A stretch of DNA of 64,000 nucleotides from Paenibacillus sp. LHD-117 (GCF_030929555.1 NZ_JAVFVT010000011.1:1-64000), one strand, 5' to 3'; numbered from the stretch's first letter, positions 33,536 to 43,541 are shown. Numbers and translations are program-made. The notes: generated by a model not told the origin, from the sequence alone.

Positions 33536-34431
33536 GCGACTTCTGGATTCTGTTAACCGGCAGTCTCGTTGCGGCATGCTGCGGGATCGTCGGCGTTTTC
33601 CTCGTGCTGCGCAAAATGGCGATGATCGGAGATGCGATCAGCCACTCGGTCATGCCGGGCATCGTCATTGCTTTCCTGATCAGCGGCTCGCGCGATTCGC
33701 TGCTCATGATGTTCGCCGCGCTTGCGTTCGGGCTGCTGACGACGTTCTTGATCGGGATGTTCCAGCGCAGCGGCATCCAATCGGATGCTTCGATCGGCGT
33801 CGTGTTCACCGCGTTATTCGCGATTGGCGTTATTCTGGTCAGCTTGTTCGCCAGACAGGTTCATCTGGATCAAGACGCCATTCTGTACGGAGAGATCGCG
33901 TTCGTCCATTGGAACCTGTGGGAGATCGGCGGCGTCAATCTGGGGCCGAAGGCGGTCTGGCTGCTTGGCGTTACGCTGCTGATCATCGGCCTTGTAATCG
34001 GGCTGTTCTACAAGCAGTTCAAGTTATGCGCGTTCGACCCGGCGCTGGCTGCCGCGATCGGCATTCCGGTCGCATTGTTCCATTATTTGCTGATGGGCCT
34101 CGTGTCGATGGCAACGGTCAGCTCGTTCGAAAGCGTAGGGGCAATCTTGGTCGTCGGAATGCTGATTATTCCGGCTTCGACCGCTTACTTGCTGACGGAT
34201 CGGCTTGGCGTAATGATCGCGCTCAGCATCGTTGTTGGCGTAGTCAGCACCTTCATCGGCTACGGAGCTTCAATCGTGCTGGATGCGTCGATCGCAGGCT
34301 GCATTATCGTCGCCGCCGGGCTGCTGTTCGTCGCGACCTTCCTCTTGTCGCCTAGCCATGGACTCGTAAGCCGCAAGCTCCGTCAGCGCAAGCTGGCGGC
34401 CGAAGCGGCGAGCGGGACTCGGACGGCGTAA
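33532..34431 (+). CDS. mntD: Metal ABC transporter permease (ABC-3 family), second copy
   Basis: A 299-residue membrane subunit paralogous to the one before it. VAACCGIVGVFLVLRKMAMI, GDAISHSVMPGIVIAFLI, LCAFDPALAAAIGIPVALF and VGAILVVGMLIIPASTAYLL are the ABC-3 hallmarks. Start ATG overlaps the previous stop (ATGA). The two permeases probably form a heterodimer, as in MntCD. It is last of the operon; a strong terminator follows about 70 bases later. Confidence 0.94.
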   Translation: MSDFWILLTGSLVAACCGIVGVFLVLRKMAMIGDAISHSVMPGIVIAFLISGSRDSLLMMFAALAFGLLTTFLIGMFQRSGIQSDASIGVVFTALFAIGVILVSLFARQVHLDQDAILYGEIAFVHWNLWEIGGVNLGPKAVWLLGVTLLIIGLVIGLFYKQFKLCAFDPALAAAIGIPVALFHYLLMGLVSMATVSSFESVGAILVVGMLIIPASTAYLLTDRLGVMIALSIVVGVVSTFIGYGASIVLDASIAGCIIVAAGLLFVATFLLSPSHGLVSRKLRQRKLAAEAASGTRTA

Positions 34432-34498
34432 TCGGGAAAGGAATAACGCTATATTATTTAATAATGATCGATGCTGCCCGGGAGGCAGCGATCGGATG

Positions 34499-34554
34499 AA
34501 GAGGATTGTTTCGGCCCCACGCGAATCGGCGGGGCATGAAGCATCCTCTTTTTT
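34499..34554 (+). terminator. Terminator of the metal ABC operon
   Basis: AAGAGGAT (34499-34506) pairs with ATCCTCTT (34543-34550), with an inner GCCCC/GGGGC stem, followed by TTTTTT. A second hairpin just upstream (34467-34494, GCTGCC/GGGCAGC-type arms) adds to it. Confidence 0.82.
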
Positions 34555-34712
34555 GCTGCGTAAATATATCGTTCGCCCGCCTAGCCCCGCCTCGCATACC
34601 CCGTCCCGCACGTCTGGCTGCAGAGGCGAAACAAGCTCGTCCATCATTTGGTTTCTTGCCGATTTGTGTTAGAATAAGCAGGTGTGCAAGGACGGATGAA
34701 GGGGATGACAGC

Positions 34713-35465
34713 ATGTCGGATTACAAATTGCTGGCGCTCGATATGGACGGAACGCTCCTGAACGAGCTAAGTGAAATTAGCGGCGAGAACGCCGAGTGGA
34801 TCCAAAAGGCGCTGGATATCGGCGTCATCGTAAGTTTCTCGACAGGGAGAGGCTTCGAAAGCGCGCTGCCGTACGCCGAACAGCTGAAGCTTGAGACGCC
34901 GATGATTACGGTGAACGGCGGCGAAGTTTGGGCGCGGCCGCATGTGCTGCACAAGCGGACGGAGCTAAGCCCGATCTACGTGAAGCGGCTGCACGAGCTT
35001 GCCGGCCAATATCCGGAGGTATGGTTCTGGGCGTATACGACGCAAACGGTTTACAACAAGGAACGTTGGTTCGATGCCAGCCGGGATTACGACTCCTTCC
35101 ACTGGCTGAAGTTCGGCTATTATACCGAGGATGACCGGGCAAGGGAAGCGATTTTGGCGGAGACGCAGAGCTGGGAAGCGTTCGAGATCACCAATTCTTC
35201 GCCGCACAATATCGAACTGAATCCGCTCGGCGTCTCCAAGGCAAGCGCGCTCCGGGAGCTGTGCGGGCTTCTCGGCATCGAGATGTCCCAGGTGATCGCG
35301 GCGGGCGACAGTCTGAACGACATTGCCGCCATTCGGGAAGCCGGGTTAGGCGTCGCGATGGGGAACGCTCAAGAGGCCGTGAAGCTAGCGGCGGACGCAG
35401 TGACGCTGACGAACGATGAGAACGGCGTGGCAGAGATCATCAAGAAGTACATATTCGGAACGTAA
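34713..35465 (+). CDS. HAD-superfamily (Cof-type, IIB) phosphatase
   Basis: A 250-residue cytoplasmic phosphatase of sugar or nucleotide phosphates. Motif I is LLALDMDGTLLNE (nucleophile Asp and general acid), motif II is VSFSTGRGFESA, the conserved Lys is in GVSKASALREL and motif IV is VIAAGDSLNDIAAI. The IIB cap lies between about residues 80 and 180. The start at 34713 follows AAGGGGATG; the open frame to 34506 crosses the previous operon's terminator. Substrate not predictable. Confidence 0.92.
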   Translation: MSDYKLLALDMDGTLLNELSEISGENAEWIQKALDIGVIVSFSTGRGFESALPYAEQLKLETPMITVNGGEVWARPHVLHKRTELSPIYVKRLHELAGQYPEVWFWAYTTQTVYNKERWFDASRDYDSFHWLKFGYYTEDDRAREAILAETQSWEAFEITNSSPHNIELNPLGVSKASALRELCGLLGIEMSQVIAAGDSLNDIAAIREAGLGVAMGNAQEAVKLAADAVTLTNDENGVAEIIKKYIFGT

Positions 35466-35524
35466 GCGCAGAAGGGTGCTCGCTTAGTTTTCTTCTGCCA
35501 ATCGTGCAAAGGAGGCTATAGGAG

Positions 35525-36007
35525 ATGGATATTTTAGGTTGGTCCTTAATTATTATTTTGTTCGTCGTCGGCATGGTCGGCGCGATTTATCCCATCCTGC
35601 CGGGAGCGCTGGCGATTTACGCCGCGTTTTTCGTATACGGCTGGTTTTTCGCATTCGGCGATTTCGATTGGATTTTTTGGACGATCCAGACGTTGATCGT
35701 TATCGTGCTGTTCGTCGCGGATTACGCGGTCAGCGCCTGGGGGGTCAAACGGTTCGGCGGGACGAGGGCTTCCGTCATCGGAAGCACGATCGGCCTCATC
35801 ATCGGACCTTTCGTCATTCCGGCGTTCGGCCTTATCATCGGTCCGTTCGCGGGTGCCGTCATCGGCGAACTGATGGCGGGCAAGAACTTCGAGCAATCCC
35901 TTAAAGCCGGCTGGGGCGCGCTGGTTGGCTTGTTTACGAGCGTTGTCGTGAAGGTCATTCTGCAGCTTGCGATGATCATCCTGTTTATTCTTTGGTTAGA
36001 ATTCTAA
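35525..36007 (+). CDS. DUF456 membrane protein
   Basis: A 160-residue membrane protein with about four TM segments and the Gly/Pro-rich repeats usual in DUF456: MVGAIYPILPGALAIYAAFF, FGGTRASVIGSTIGLIIGPF, FGLIIGPFAGAVIGELMAGK. The glycine-zipper-like helices suggest a small membrane channel or scaffold, but no function is established. GGAGG precedes the start. It may be co-transcribed with the ThuA gene 33 bases downstream. Confidence 0.9.
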   Translation: MDILGWSLIIILFVVGMVGAIYPILPGALAIYAAFFVYGWFFAFGDFDWIFWTIQTLIVIVLFVADYAVSAWGVKRFGGTRASVIGSTIGLIIGPFVIPAFGLIIGPFAGAVIGELMAGKNFEQSLKAGWGALVGLFTSVVVKVILQLAMIILFILWLEF

Positions 36008-36040
36008 ATCTCTATTAGAAAAGAGAAGGCGGTTATAACA

Positions 36041-36772
36041 ATGGTAAAAGTAACGGTATGGAACGAATTCCTGCATGAGAAAATCCACGACGAAGTCAAA
36101 GCGGTTTACCCGGACGGCATCCATCAGGCGCTGGCGAAAGGCCTTGCTGCTGCGGATATCGAGGTGGCTACCGCAACGTTGGAGGAGCCTGAGCACGGAC
36201 TTACGGAAGATCGCCTGAACAATACCGACGTCCTGATCTGGTGGGGCCATATGGGTCACGACAAAGTCGAGGACTCTATTGTTGAACGCGTTCAGCAGCG
36301 CGTGCTGGAAGGCATGGGGCTTATCGTGCTGCACTCGGGACATTTCTCCAAAATTTTCAAAAAACTGATGGGTACCGGCTGTGACCTCAAGTGGCGCGAA
36401 GCGAACGAGAAGGAACGCATCTGGGTCGTCAACCCGGCACATCCGATCGCATCGGGATTGCCGGAGTACATTACGCTCGAGCATGAAGAGATGTACGGCG
36501 AACACTTCGATATTCCGGCGCCGGACGAGCTGATCTTCGTCAGCTGGTTCGAAGGCGGCGAAGTTTTCCGCAGCGGCTGCACGTTCAGCAGGGGCCAAGG
36601 TAAAATTTTCTACTTCCGTCCGGGCCACGAGACGTTCCCGACTTACTACAACCCGCAGATTCTGCAAGTGATCCAGAATGGCGTCCGATGGGCTGCGCCG
36701 TCCAGGGCGGCGGTTCCGGTGCGTGGCAACCACAAGCCTCTTGAACCGATTGGCGGCAAACAACAGGACTAA
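36041..36772 (+). CDS. ThuA-domain protein (trehalose-utilisation type)
   Basis: A 243-residue protein with the type 1 glutamine-amidotransferase-like ThuA fold. [52 protein letters not shown] and [19 protein letters not shown] are ThuA signatures. The catalytic Cys of true amidotransferases is not in place (VLHSGHFS). ThuA proteins act on disaccharides or their keto derivatives, though the reaction is uncertain. AGAAGGCGG precedes the start. It lies between DUF456 and a flippase gene on the same strand. Confidence 0.92.
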   Translation: MVKVTVWNEFLHEKIHDEVKAVYPDGIHQALAKGLAAADIEVATATLEEPEHGLTEDRLNNTDVLIWWGHMGHDKVEDSIVERVQQRVLEGMGLIVLHSGHFSKIFKKLMGTGCDLKWREANEKERIWVVNPAHPIASGLPEYITLEHEEMYGEHFDIPAPDELIFVSWFEGGEVFRSGCTFSRGQGKIFYFRPGHETFPTYYNPQILQVIQNGVRWAAPSRAAVPVRGNHKPLEPIGGKQQD

Positions 36773-36798
36773 GGTTAAGGGGAAGAGAACAAGACGCC

Positions 36799-38475
36799 AT
36801 GGTAAAAAAAGATTCGTTAATCAAAGGTACGCTAATCCTGGCGGCGGCAGCGCTGACAGCCCGATTCCTCGGGCTGTTCCAGCGCATACCGCTGGACTAT
36901 ATGCTCGGCCCCGAAGGCATGCTCGCCTTCAACGCGGCCAATCAGATCTATCTCCTGCTGTTGCTCGTCGCGACCGCAGGATTCCCCAGCGCCATCAGCA
37001 AGATGGTGTCGGAGCGGTACGCGCTCGGCAAGGAAGGCGAGGCAAGGAGAATTTATCATGCCGCGCTTGTCTTCGGCGCCGTCTCCGGCCTCATTCTTGC
37101 CGTGGCGTTGTTTGCGCTTGCGCCGCTCTACGCTACGGTCGCGAAGGAAGAATACGCGATGCTGTCCGTCCGGGCGATCGCTCCGGCGCTGCTTCTGTTC
37201 CCCATCATCGCGATGATGAGGGGGTACTTCCAAGGCAGGCAGTTCATATCGGCGGGCGGCACGTCCCAGATCGTGGAGCAATTTCTGCGCGTCGGCCTCG
37301 GCATCGGTCTCGGCGTCATCGTATTGTCCCTCGGCTGGGGGGATGATTGGGTCGCGGCGGCGGTGACGTTCGGCAGCGTGTTCGGGGCGATCGGAGCCTT
37401 CGCCATCATGGTATGGTTCGCTCGCAAGCTGAAGAAGCAGGACGGGGAGTCGCAGCCCCGCTATAACGGCGAAGCGGCGGCAGCGCTGATGCGGCCGGGC
37501 AAGGCGTCCGTCGGCGGTTCGCAGCTTAGATTCAGAACGATTTACGCGGAAATATTCAAGATGTCCTTGCCCGCAATGGTGACGTCTGCCGCCGTCAACT
37601 TGATCTATGCGTTCGATACGACCTTGTTCATTCGGCTGACGGAAAAGTTCTACACGGCAGCCGGCGAGGCCGTCGTCGCGGGATCCGACTACGGGGCTAA
37701 AGCGATGTCTCTGGCGGGCATTCCGCCGATTCTGGCGATTGCGCTTGGCTCATCCTTGATTCCGGTTATCGCGTCCGCCTATAAGCTCAAGAACTTGGGC
37801 GAGGTGCAGCGCCAAGCTTCCGTCGTGCTAAGAATCGTCTGCTTCACAGGCGTACCTCTTGCCTTGTTGCTCACGGTCGCCGCGTATTCGATCACGGGCC
37901 TCATCTTCGAGGTGCCGGAAGGCAGCAACGGGCCAACGGGCAGCGGCGCGGTTGCCGCGCTCGCGGCAGGCACGATTCTCCAAATTACGATGATGACGAC
38001 AAATTCGATCCTGTACGGAATGGGCAAGCAGCGCATCTCCATGCGCCATACGTTGATCGGCCTTGTCTTGAAGGTTGTCATCAGCATTGCTCTAGCTCCT
38101 TTGCTTGGCGTATATGGGCTTATCATCGGCTCGACGGTCTGTTTCATTACGGCTACGGTGCTGAATCTGCGTTGGATTAACGCGGAAGTTAAGCTGACCG
38201 TTCTAGGCAAACGCTGGATTCCGTACCTCGTTTCTGTCGGGATTGCGGCGCTTGGAGGATGGGGCGCGGAAGCGGGTGTGCTTGCTTTGACCGGGGGCTT
38301 GGCCCCGAAGCTATCCTACTTCTTGGCTGCCGCTTCTGCGGCTGTCGTCGTCGGTTTGCTGTACGCGGCCATGCTCGTGCTTCTGAAGGTCGTAACCGCG
38401 GAGGATGCTTCTTCGCTGCCGGCAAGGCTGCGCAAACCGTTCTTGAAGGTCATGCGGATCGTCTCCAGGGTATAG
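36799..38475 (+). CDS. MOP-family lipid flippase (YtgP/SpoVB-like, MurJ type)
   Basis: A 558-residue membrane protein with about 14 TM helices. KGTLILAAAALTARFLGLFQ at the start, LLLVATAGFPSAISKMVSER, MMRGYFQGRQFISAGGTSQI, VEQFLRV and LGSSLIPVIASAYKLKNLGE match the YtgP/SpoVB group that moves lipid II or related lipid-linked sugars across the membrane. Its second helix region (IPLDYMLGPEG) is closer to YtgP than to SpoVB. AAGGGGAAG lies before the ATG. It could serve vegetative wall synthesis or spore cortex formation. Confidence 0.9.
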   Translation: MVKKDSLIKGTLILAAAALTARFLGLFQRIPLDYMLGPEGMLAFNAANQIYLLLLLVATAGFPSAISKMVSERYALGKEGEARRIYHAALVFGAVSGLILAVALFALAPLYATVAKEEYAMLSVRAIAPALLLFPIIAMMRGYFQGRQFISAGGTSQIVEQFLRVGLGIGLGVIVLSLGWGDDWVAAAVTFGSVFGAIGAFAIMVWFARKLKKQDGESQPRYNGEAAAALMRPGKASVGGSQLRFRTIYAEIFKMSLPAMVTSAAVNLIYAFDTTLFIRLTEKFYTAAGEAVVAGSDYGAKAMSLAGIPPILAIALGSSLIPVIASAYKLKNLGEVQRQASVVLRIVCFTGVPLALLLTVAAYSITGLIFEVPEGSNGPTGSGAVAALAAGTILQITMMTTNSILYGMGKQRISMRHTLIGLVLKVVISIALAPLLGVYGLIIGSTVCFITATVLNLRWINAEVKLTVLGKRWIPYLVSVGIAALGGWGAEAGVLALTGGLAPKLSYFLAAASAAVVVGLLYAAMLVLLKVVTAEDASSLPARLRKPFLKVMRIVSRV

Positions 38476-38609
38476 GCGGGACAAACTCTCTTCCAATCAT
38501 TTACAAGAGGGAATCTTCTCTTGTACAATAGTAGTTATCTCGTCGAATGAACATTCGAGAGATTGTTAGTCTTCTACATAACATTTGGGAGAATAAGGGG
38601 AGAAACAAG

Positions 38610-40202
38610 GTGAAGAACAAGCTGCTGAAGAGAGCGGCGGTCGCCGTGCTTGCGCTTGCCGTCATGATCGTGGCTGGCTGCCAGGCGATCGCGGGACTGG
38701 ACTTGAACCAGGTATTGAAGAATGCCGCCAAAGTGACCTCAGGCGAAAGTAAAAGCTCCTTCGAGTTTCAATTGCGTTTGAACGAAGACGCGCTCGAGGA
38801 GTACGAAGAAGAAGAAGCGGACTTTTATCGTTTAATCTCGCATATTAAGGTAGAGCTGGATCGCGTATTGGTAGAGGATGAATCGAATCTTTCTTTGGAA
38901 GGCAGCCTTTCTTTCGGCGATCTAGGCATACCGTTCGGTCTGCGTATGTCGGAGACGACGATGGTTCTCGAGCTGGAAGGCGCGAAAAAGCCGATCGCGA
39001 TCGATTTGTCGGATGAGGCGATCGCTTCCATGTCGGGCGTTGAAATCAGCGAAGGGAACGAAGTTTCGCAGGAGGAAGAGGAGACCATCGCGGAGATTGG
39101 ACGGCAGATTACGGACTTGGTCAGCGGTTATGCCATCAACAATCTTCCGAATCCGAGCGGCCTCAGCGCCACCCCTGTAACCGAGCCGATCGGCGGCGTT
39201 CAGACGTCCATGATGAAGCTCCAGTTCACGATGGACGGCCCGGCAATCTGGGAATGGATCAAATCCTATCTCGACGCTCTATTGAATGATAGGGAGGGAT
39301 TGGAAGCCACGGTTCGAGGCATTCTGGAGCTGCTGGAAAACAATCCGGTTTATTGGGAGATGCTAGGGGAGATCAATCCGTTAGAGAGCGATGAGCTGGA
39401 CGCGCCGACGGTCGACGACATGGCGAAGGAAGCTGTCGACGAAATCGTCCTGCTGCTCGAATCTTACCAAGAAGAAATCGAATGGATGGAAACCGAAGAC
39501 AAAGAAACGCTGGATTCGCTTCTGAACGAGTCGCTTCAGCTCAAGATGGACACGTACGTGGATGCGAAGCTCGATATTCGGAAGCAAGCGCTGGAGCTGA
39601 ACTACGAGCTGGAAGACGACATGGACGAAGAGCTTGAGCTGCCGTTTACAGGCTTCACGCTGAAGACCTCTTCCGAGCATTGGAATGTGAACGGAAGCGT
39701 CGCCGCCGACGAACCGGCCGTTACGGACGACATGCTGACTTCTGCCGAGCTTGAAGAGCTTGAAGGGCACGAAGCCCTTGAATACGTAGACGAACAATCG
39801 GCGCTTTACGAGCTGCTGAAGAATAAACTGCACGTGACGCGCCAAACCTATTTCGCGTACAGCGACGATTACTACAACCCGCCGATTATCGTGCCCGGCT
39901 ATATTACGATCGTCGCGGTTCGCGACGTGGCGGACGCATTCGGAGCTTCGACGACGTACGAAGCGGCTACCCGCGAGATAACGGTCCATGACGAGCTCAC
40001 GAATACCCGAATCGTCATGAAGGTCGGCAGCGACGTCGTTAAAGTGAACGGCAAGGAAGAGGTTTGGCCATTCCCCGTCATGACGGTCGACGGCACGACG
40101 TACGTGCCGGCGCGCAAGCTTGCCGAGGCGCTCGGCGCCGACATCGAATGGCAGACGGTGTACGAGGATTGGAAGGAACTGTCGATTTCTCGAGAACCTT
40201 AA
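38610..40202 (+). CDS. Lipoprotein with C-terminal copper-amine-oxidase-N domain
   Basis: A 530-residue exported lipoprotein. The signal peptide AVAVLALAVMIVAGCQAI ends in a lipobox with Cys. A very acidic body follows (for example EEYEEEEADFYRL, ELEDDMDEELELPF). The C-terminal 110 residues form a copper-amine-oxidase N-terminal-like (stalk) domain: VAVRDVADAFGASTTYEAAT, VMTVDGTTYVPARKLAEALG, ADIEWQTVYE. The domain usually marks envelope proteins and no enzyme domain is present. GTG 38610 was chosen for AAGGGGAG 7 bases upstream; ATG 38547 gives 21 extra residues. Monocistronic. Confidence 0.85.
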   Translation: MKNKLLKRAAVAVLALAVMIVAGCQAIAGLDLNQVLKNAAKVTSGESKSSFEFQLRLNEDALEEYEEEEADFYRLISHIKVELDRVLVEDESNLSLEGSLSFGDLGIPFGLRMSETTMVLELEGAKKPIAIDLSDEAIASMSGVEISEGNEVSQEEEETIAEIGRQITDLVSGYAINNLPNPSGLSATPVTEPIGGVQTSMMKLQFTMDGPAIWEWIKSYLDALLNDREGLEATVRGILELLENNPVYWEMLGEINPLESDELDAPTVDDMAKEAVDEIVLLLESYQEEIEWMETEDKETLDSLLNESLQLKMDTYVDAKLDIRKQALELNYELEDDMDEELELPFTGFTLKTSSEHWNVNGSVAADEPAVTDDMLTSAELEELEGHEALEYVDEQSALYELLKNKLHVTRQTYFAYSDDYYNPPIIVPGYITIVAVRDVADAFGASTTYEAATREITVHDELTNTRIVMKVGSDVVKVNGKEEVWPFPVMTVDGTTYVPARKLAEALGADIEWQTVYEDWKELSISREP

Positions 40203-40237
40203 GACGACAACACGTCTTGAACTATTTTGCGTAAGGA

Positions 40238-40594
40238 GTGGGCAGCATGCAGAAACTAACGACGGAAGCCGAGTTCCGCGAAGCGGTCGGCCGAGATGGA
40301 TTAACGGTGGCTGTGTTCAAGACGACTTGGTGCAAGGATTGCCATTTCATCGACCCGTTTATGCCGGAGCTCGTCCGTTCCTATGCGGGTCGCGCCGAGT
40401 TTGTTGAGATCGACCGCGACGATTTGCCTGATTTATGCTCCGAGCTTAACATTCTGGGCATTCCGAGTTTCATCGCGTTCGATCGCGGCAGCGAGCTGAT
40501 TCGGTTCGTCAGCAAGCTTCGCAAGTCGCGCGAAGAAATCGAGCAATTCGTGGACCGGGCTATCGAGGTGCGCGAAACGCTTAACCGGAACTAA
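40238..40594 (+). CDS. Thioredoxin-family protein
   Basis: A 118-residue thioredoxin-fold protein. The redox site is FKTTWCKDCHFIDPFM, with CKDC in place of the usual CGPC, and the cis-Pro loop is LGIPSFIAF. The length fits a bare thioredoxin domain with no signal peptide, so it acts in the cytoplasm. CKDC is found in a Bacillales subgroup near YtpP/YdfQ-like proteins. Partner unknown. AAGGAG precedes the start; a strong terminator follows. Confidence 0.9.
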   Translation: MGSMQKLTTEAEFREAVGRDGLTVAVFKTTWCKDCHFIDPFMPELVRSYAGRAEFVEIDRDDLPDLCSELNILGIPSFIAFDRGSELIRFVSKLRKSREEIEQFVDRAIEVRETLNRN

Positions 40595-40611
40595 ACGAGC
40601 TGCGTTCGCAT

Positions 40612-40668
40612 AGGAAAGTCCGTTCGGGCAATCGGCCACTGGCCTTCCCGGAGCGGGCTTTCCTTTTG
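40612..40668 (+). terminator. Terminator of the thioredoxin gene
   Basis: A long stem with wobble pairs (40612-40628 with 40647-40664) is followed by TTTTG. The rest of the 248-base gap up to ctaA holds TATAAT at 40744-40749 without a convincing -35. Confidence 0.82.
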
Positions 40669-40842
40669 TGTCATTACCGTGAATTGCCGCGCCCGGCAAG
40701 GCACGTTCACATTTTCAACATGGCTTTTGACACCGCCAATCGCTATAATTAATCTGTCAACTCCTATAGGTAAGTTCAAAAGCCCAATTTTGATTTGAAC
40801 ATCTAATTATTATTTCGCACTATTATGGAAAACAGGTGATTA

Positions 40843-41781
40843 ATGATGGTAACCGGCCGTTTTCGCGCGTTTGCGATCGCATCGTGCATCGGAATGCTTC
40901 TTGTACTGTTAGCCGGAGCTCTTGTAACGAATACCGGATCCGGTCGCGGCTGCGGAGACGACTGGCCGCTATGCCACGGCAAGTTTATCCCGGCCTATAC
41001 GCTGGAAACGGCGATCGAGCTTTCCCATCGGGTCGTAAGCGGCTTGGAAGGTCTGTTGGTGCTTGGCGTAGCGATCGCGGTCTATCGCAAATACATCAAA
41101 AACCGCGAAGCCTATAAGGAACCCCTCTTCTACGCGGCCGGCGCGCTGTGGTTCACGATTATCCAAGCGTTGATGGGCGCGGCGGCCGTGAAGTGGTACC
41201 AATCCCCTCCGGTCATGGCGATCCATTTCGGCATTTCGATTATCGCGTTTGCGGCTACGATGCTGCTGGTCATTTGGACCTATCGGGCGAAGCGCGGAAC
41301 TCTCCAGACGACGATGACCGTGCCGAAGTCCGTTTTCACTTGGACGCTGGCAACGTCAATCTTCTGTTACGTCGTCATCTATTTGGGGGCGTTCATCCGG
41401 CATACGGAATCCGCAGGAGGCTGCGTAGGCTGGCCGCTCTGCAACGGCGAGGTGATTCCCGAGATGACGGGAGCGACGTCGATCGTGTTCATCCACCGGG
41501 TGGGGGCGCTGATCATCGGGCTTATGATTTTGGGCTTGTACCTGCACATCCGCAAGACGACGGGCGAATCTTCTTCGATGACGTCGGCCGCGGGCTGGGT
41601 GCTGCTGCTGCTGGTCGCGCAAGTGATGAGCGGCGCATGGTTGACCGCAACGGTCGGCAACGAGGATTGGTTTATCTTCACCAGCCTGGTTCATAACTTA
41701 ATTATCGTAGCTTTATTCGGATTATTAATGGATATTCTCATTCGTTCCTGGCGGCTGAGGGAAGGACGTGGACAAGCATGA
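40843..41781 (+). CDS. ctaA: Heme A synthase
   Basis: A 312-residue membrane enzyme that oxidises heme O to heme A. Eight TM helices form two four-helix bundles. Heme-ligand His residues are in ELSHRVVSG, AIHFGISI, FIHRVGAL and LVHNLIIV. Two Cys-pair loops (GCGDDWPLCHG and GCVGWPLCNG) are typical for the Bacillus-type enzyme. Start ATG at 40843 (a second ATG follows directly). It overlaps the UbiD gene by 4 bases, which links heme A and quinone genes in one transcript. Confidence 0.96.
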   Translation: MMVTGRFRAFAIASCIGMLLVLLAGALVTNTGSGRGCGDDWPLCHGKFIPAYTLETAIELSHRVVSGLEGLLVLGVAIAVYRKYIKNREAYKEPLFYAAGALWFTIIQALMGAAAVKWYQSPPVMAIHFGISIIAFAATMLLVIWTYRAKRGTLQTTMTVPKSVFTWTLATSIFCYVVIYLGAFIRHTESAGGCVGWPLCNGEVIPEMTGATSIVFIHRVGALIIGLMILGLYLHIRKTTGESSSMTSAAGWVLLLLVAQVMSGAWLTATVGNEDWFIFTSLVHNLIIVALFGLLMDILIRSWRLREGRGQA

Positions 41782-43541
41782 GCTTCGCGAATTTGCGCGA
41801 ATACTTGGAAGTACTGAAGAAGGGCGGCGATCTGAAAATCATAGAGGCGCCCGTCGACCCTTATCTGGAGCTGGCGGAGATTCACCGCAGAGTCATTGAA
41901 CATGAAGGACCGGCGCTGCTGTTCACGAACGTCAAGGGCAGCTCGTTCCCGGTGGTGACGAATCTGTTCGGAACGGACCGGCGCGTCGACCTTGCGTTCG
42001 GTCCGAAGCCGGAAGCGATCATGAAGACGATCATCGGCGCGACCGAACGGATCATGCCGCCGACGCCCAAGGCGATCTGGGGCGAGCGCGGTCTAATCTG
42101 GGACATGATGAAGGTCGGCATGAAAACGGTGCCGAAAAGCAACGCCCCGATTCTCGGGCAATTGAACAAATCGAAGCCGCTGGCCGGCCTCCCGGCCGTT
42201 ACAAGCTGGCAAGAAGACGGCGGGCCGTTCATCACGCTACCGCTCGTCTACACGGAGAGCCTGAAATCCCGCAAAAAACATAATCTAGGCATGTACCGGA
42301 TGCAAATCTTCGACGACTCGACGACGGGGATGCACTGGCAAATACATAAAGGCGGCGGCTTCCATTATTACGAGGCCGAGCAGAGAGGCGAGGCGCTTCC
42401 GGTATCGGTATTTCTCGGAGGGCCGCCGGCGCTCATCGCATCGGCGATCGCGCCGCTTCCCGAACATCTGCCGGAGTTGCTCATGGCGTCGCTCATCCTG
42501 GGCGAGAAGCTGCCGGTCGTAAACGATCCGCAGGGCGGACACCGGATGCCGGCCGAAGCGGAATTCGTCATCAGCGGCAAAGTGCCGCCGCATCTTCGCA
42601 GGCCGGAAGGGCCGTTCGGCGACCACTTCGGCTATTATTCGCTTACCCATGATTTCCCTGTATTCCAGGTCAGCCATATGTGGCATCGTAAGGATGCGAT
42701 CTATCCGGCTACCATTGTAGGCAAGCCTCGCCAAGAAGACTATTATTTGGGCGAGTTCCTGCAGCGTCTGCTGGCACCGGCGTTCCCGATGGTCATGCCG
42801 GGCGTCAAGGAGCTGTGGGCATACGCTGAAGCTGGCGTCCATGCGCTTGCGGCCGCCGTCGTGCGCGAATCATATTCGCGCGAAGCGTTGTCGACCGCGT
42901 TCAGCATCTTGGGACAAGGTCAGCTGACGCTTACCAAATTCCTGATGCTGACGGATCAGCCGATCGATCTTTCGCGATTCGACGTGCTAATGGAAACGGT
43001 GCTGGAGCGGTTCCAACCGGGAACCGATCTGTTCGTTTTCGACGAAACGTCGCATGATACGCTCGACTATACGAGCGGCAAGCTGAATCACGGCAGCAAA
43101 GCCGTCATGCTTGGGGTCGGCGAGCCCGTTCGCAAGCTGCCGTCCGAATACACGGAAGGCGCCATCGAAGAAATACGGAACGCGAAGCCGTACTGCCGCG
43201 GCTGCCTTGTCGTTTCCGGCGCTTCGTACGAACATGAGCCGCAGCTGGCGGAACGGCTGCTGGCGCGTCTGACGGAACGAGGAACGGAATGGCCGCTCGT
43301 CATTCTGGCGGACGATGCGGAAATCGTCAGCGGCCAAACGTCCTTCCTGTGGACCGTTTTTACGAGATTTAATCCGGCCGACGATATTTACGCAAGCGCA
43401 GAGATCAAGAGACATCACTTCGGATACCGTCTGCCGATCGTTATCGACGCGAGAATGAAACCGGGATATCCGGACGAGCTATTCCCACGCGAGGACATCG
43501 TGAAGCTGGTGGATAGCCGCTGGAGCGAATATAAGCTGTAA
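41778..43541 (+). CDS. UbiD-family prenylated-FMN decarboxylase, likely menaquinone pathway
   Basis: A 587-residue member of the UbiD carboxy-lyases, which use prenylated FMN to remove aromatic carboxyl groups. EIHRRVIEHEGPALLFTNVK, LGGPPALIASAIAPLPE, GHRMPAEAEFVISGKVPPH and RPEGPFGDHFGYYSLTHDFP are family signatures. It is longer than the 470-490 residues of YclC/UbiD, in the size range I recall for the decarboxylase of the futalosine menaquinone pathway (MqnL). The mqnE gene at 46942 supports that role. It overlaps ctaA by 4 bases. No UbiX-type partner is in the window. Confidence 0.9.
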   Translation: MSFANLREYLEVLKKGGDLKIIEAPVDPYLELAEIHRRVIEHEGPALLFTNVKGSSFPVVTNLFGTDRRVDLAFGPKPEAIMKTIIGATERIMPPTPKAIWGERGLIWDMMKVGMKTVPKSNAPILGQLNKSKPLAGLPAVTSWQEDGGPFITLPLVYTESLKSRKKHNLGMYRMQIFDDSTTGMHWQIHKGGGFHYYEAEQRGEALPVSVFLGGPPALIASAIAPLPEHLPELLMASLILGEKLPVVNDPQGGHRMPAEAEFVISGKVPPHLRRPEGPFGDHFGYYSLTHDFPVFQVSHMWHRKDAIYPATIVGKPRQEDYYLGEFLQRLLAPAFPMVMPGVKELWAYAEAGVHALAAAVVRESYSREALSTAFSILGQGQLTLTKFLMLTDQPIDLSRFDVLMETVLERFQPGTDLFVFDETSHDTLDYTSGKLNHGSKAVMLGVGEPVRKLPSEYTEGAIEEIRNAKPYCRGCLVVSGASYEHEPQLAERLLARLTERGTEWPLVILADDAEIVSGQTSFLWTVFTRFNPADDIYASAEIKRHHFGYRLPIVIDARMKPGYPDELFPREDIVKLVDSRWSEYKL

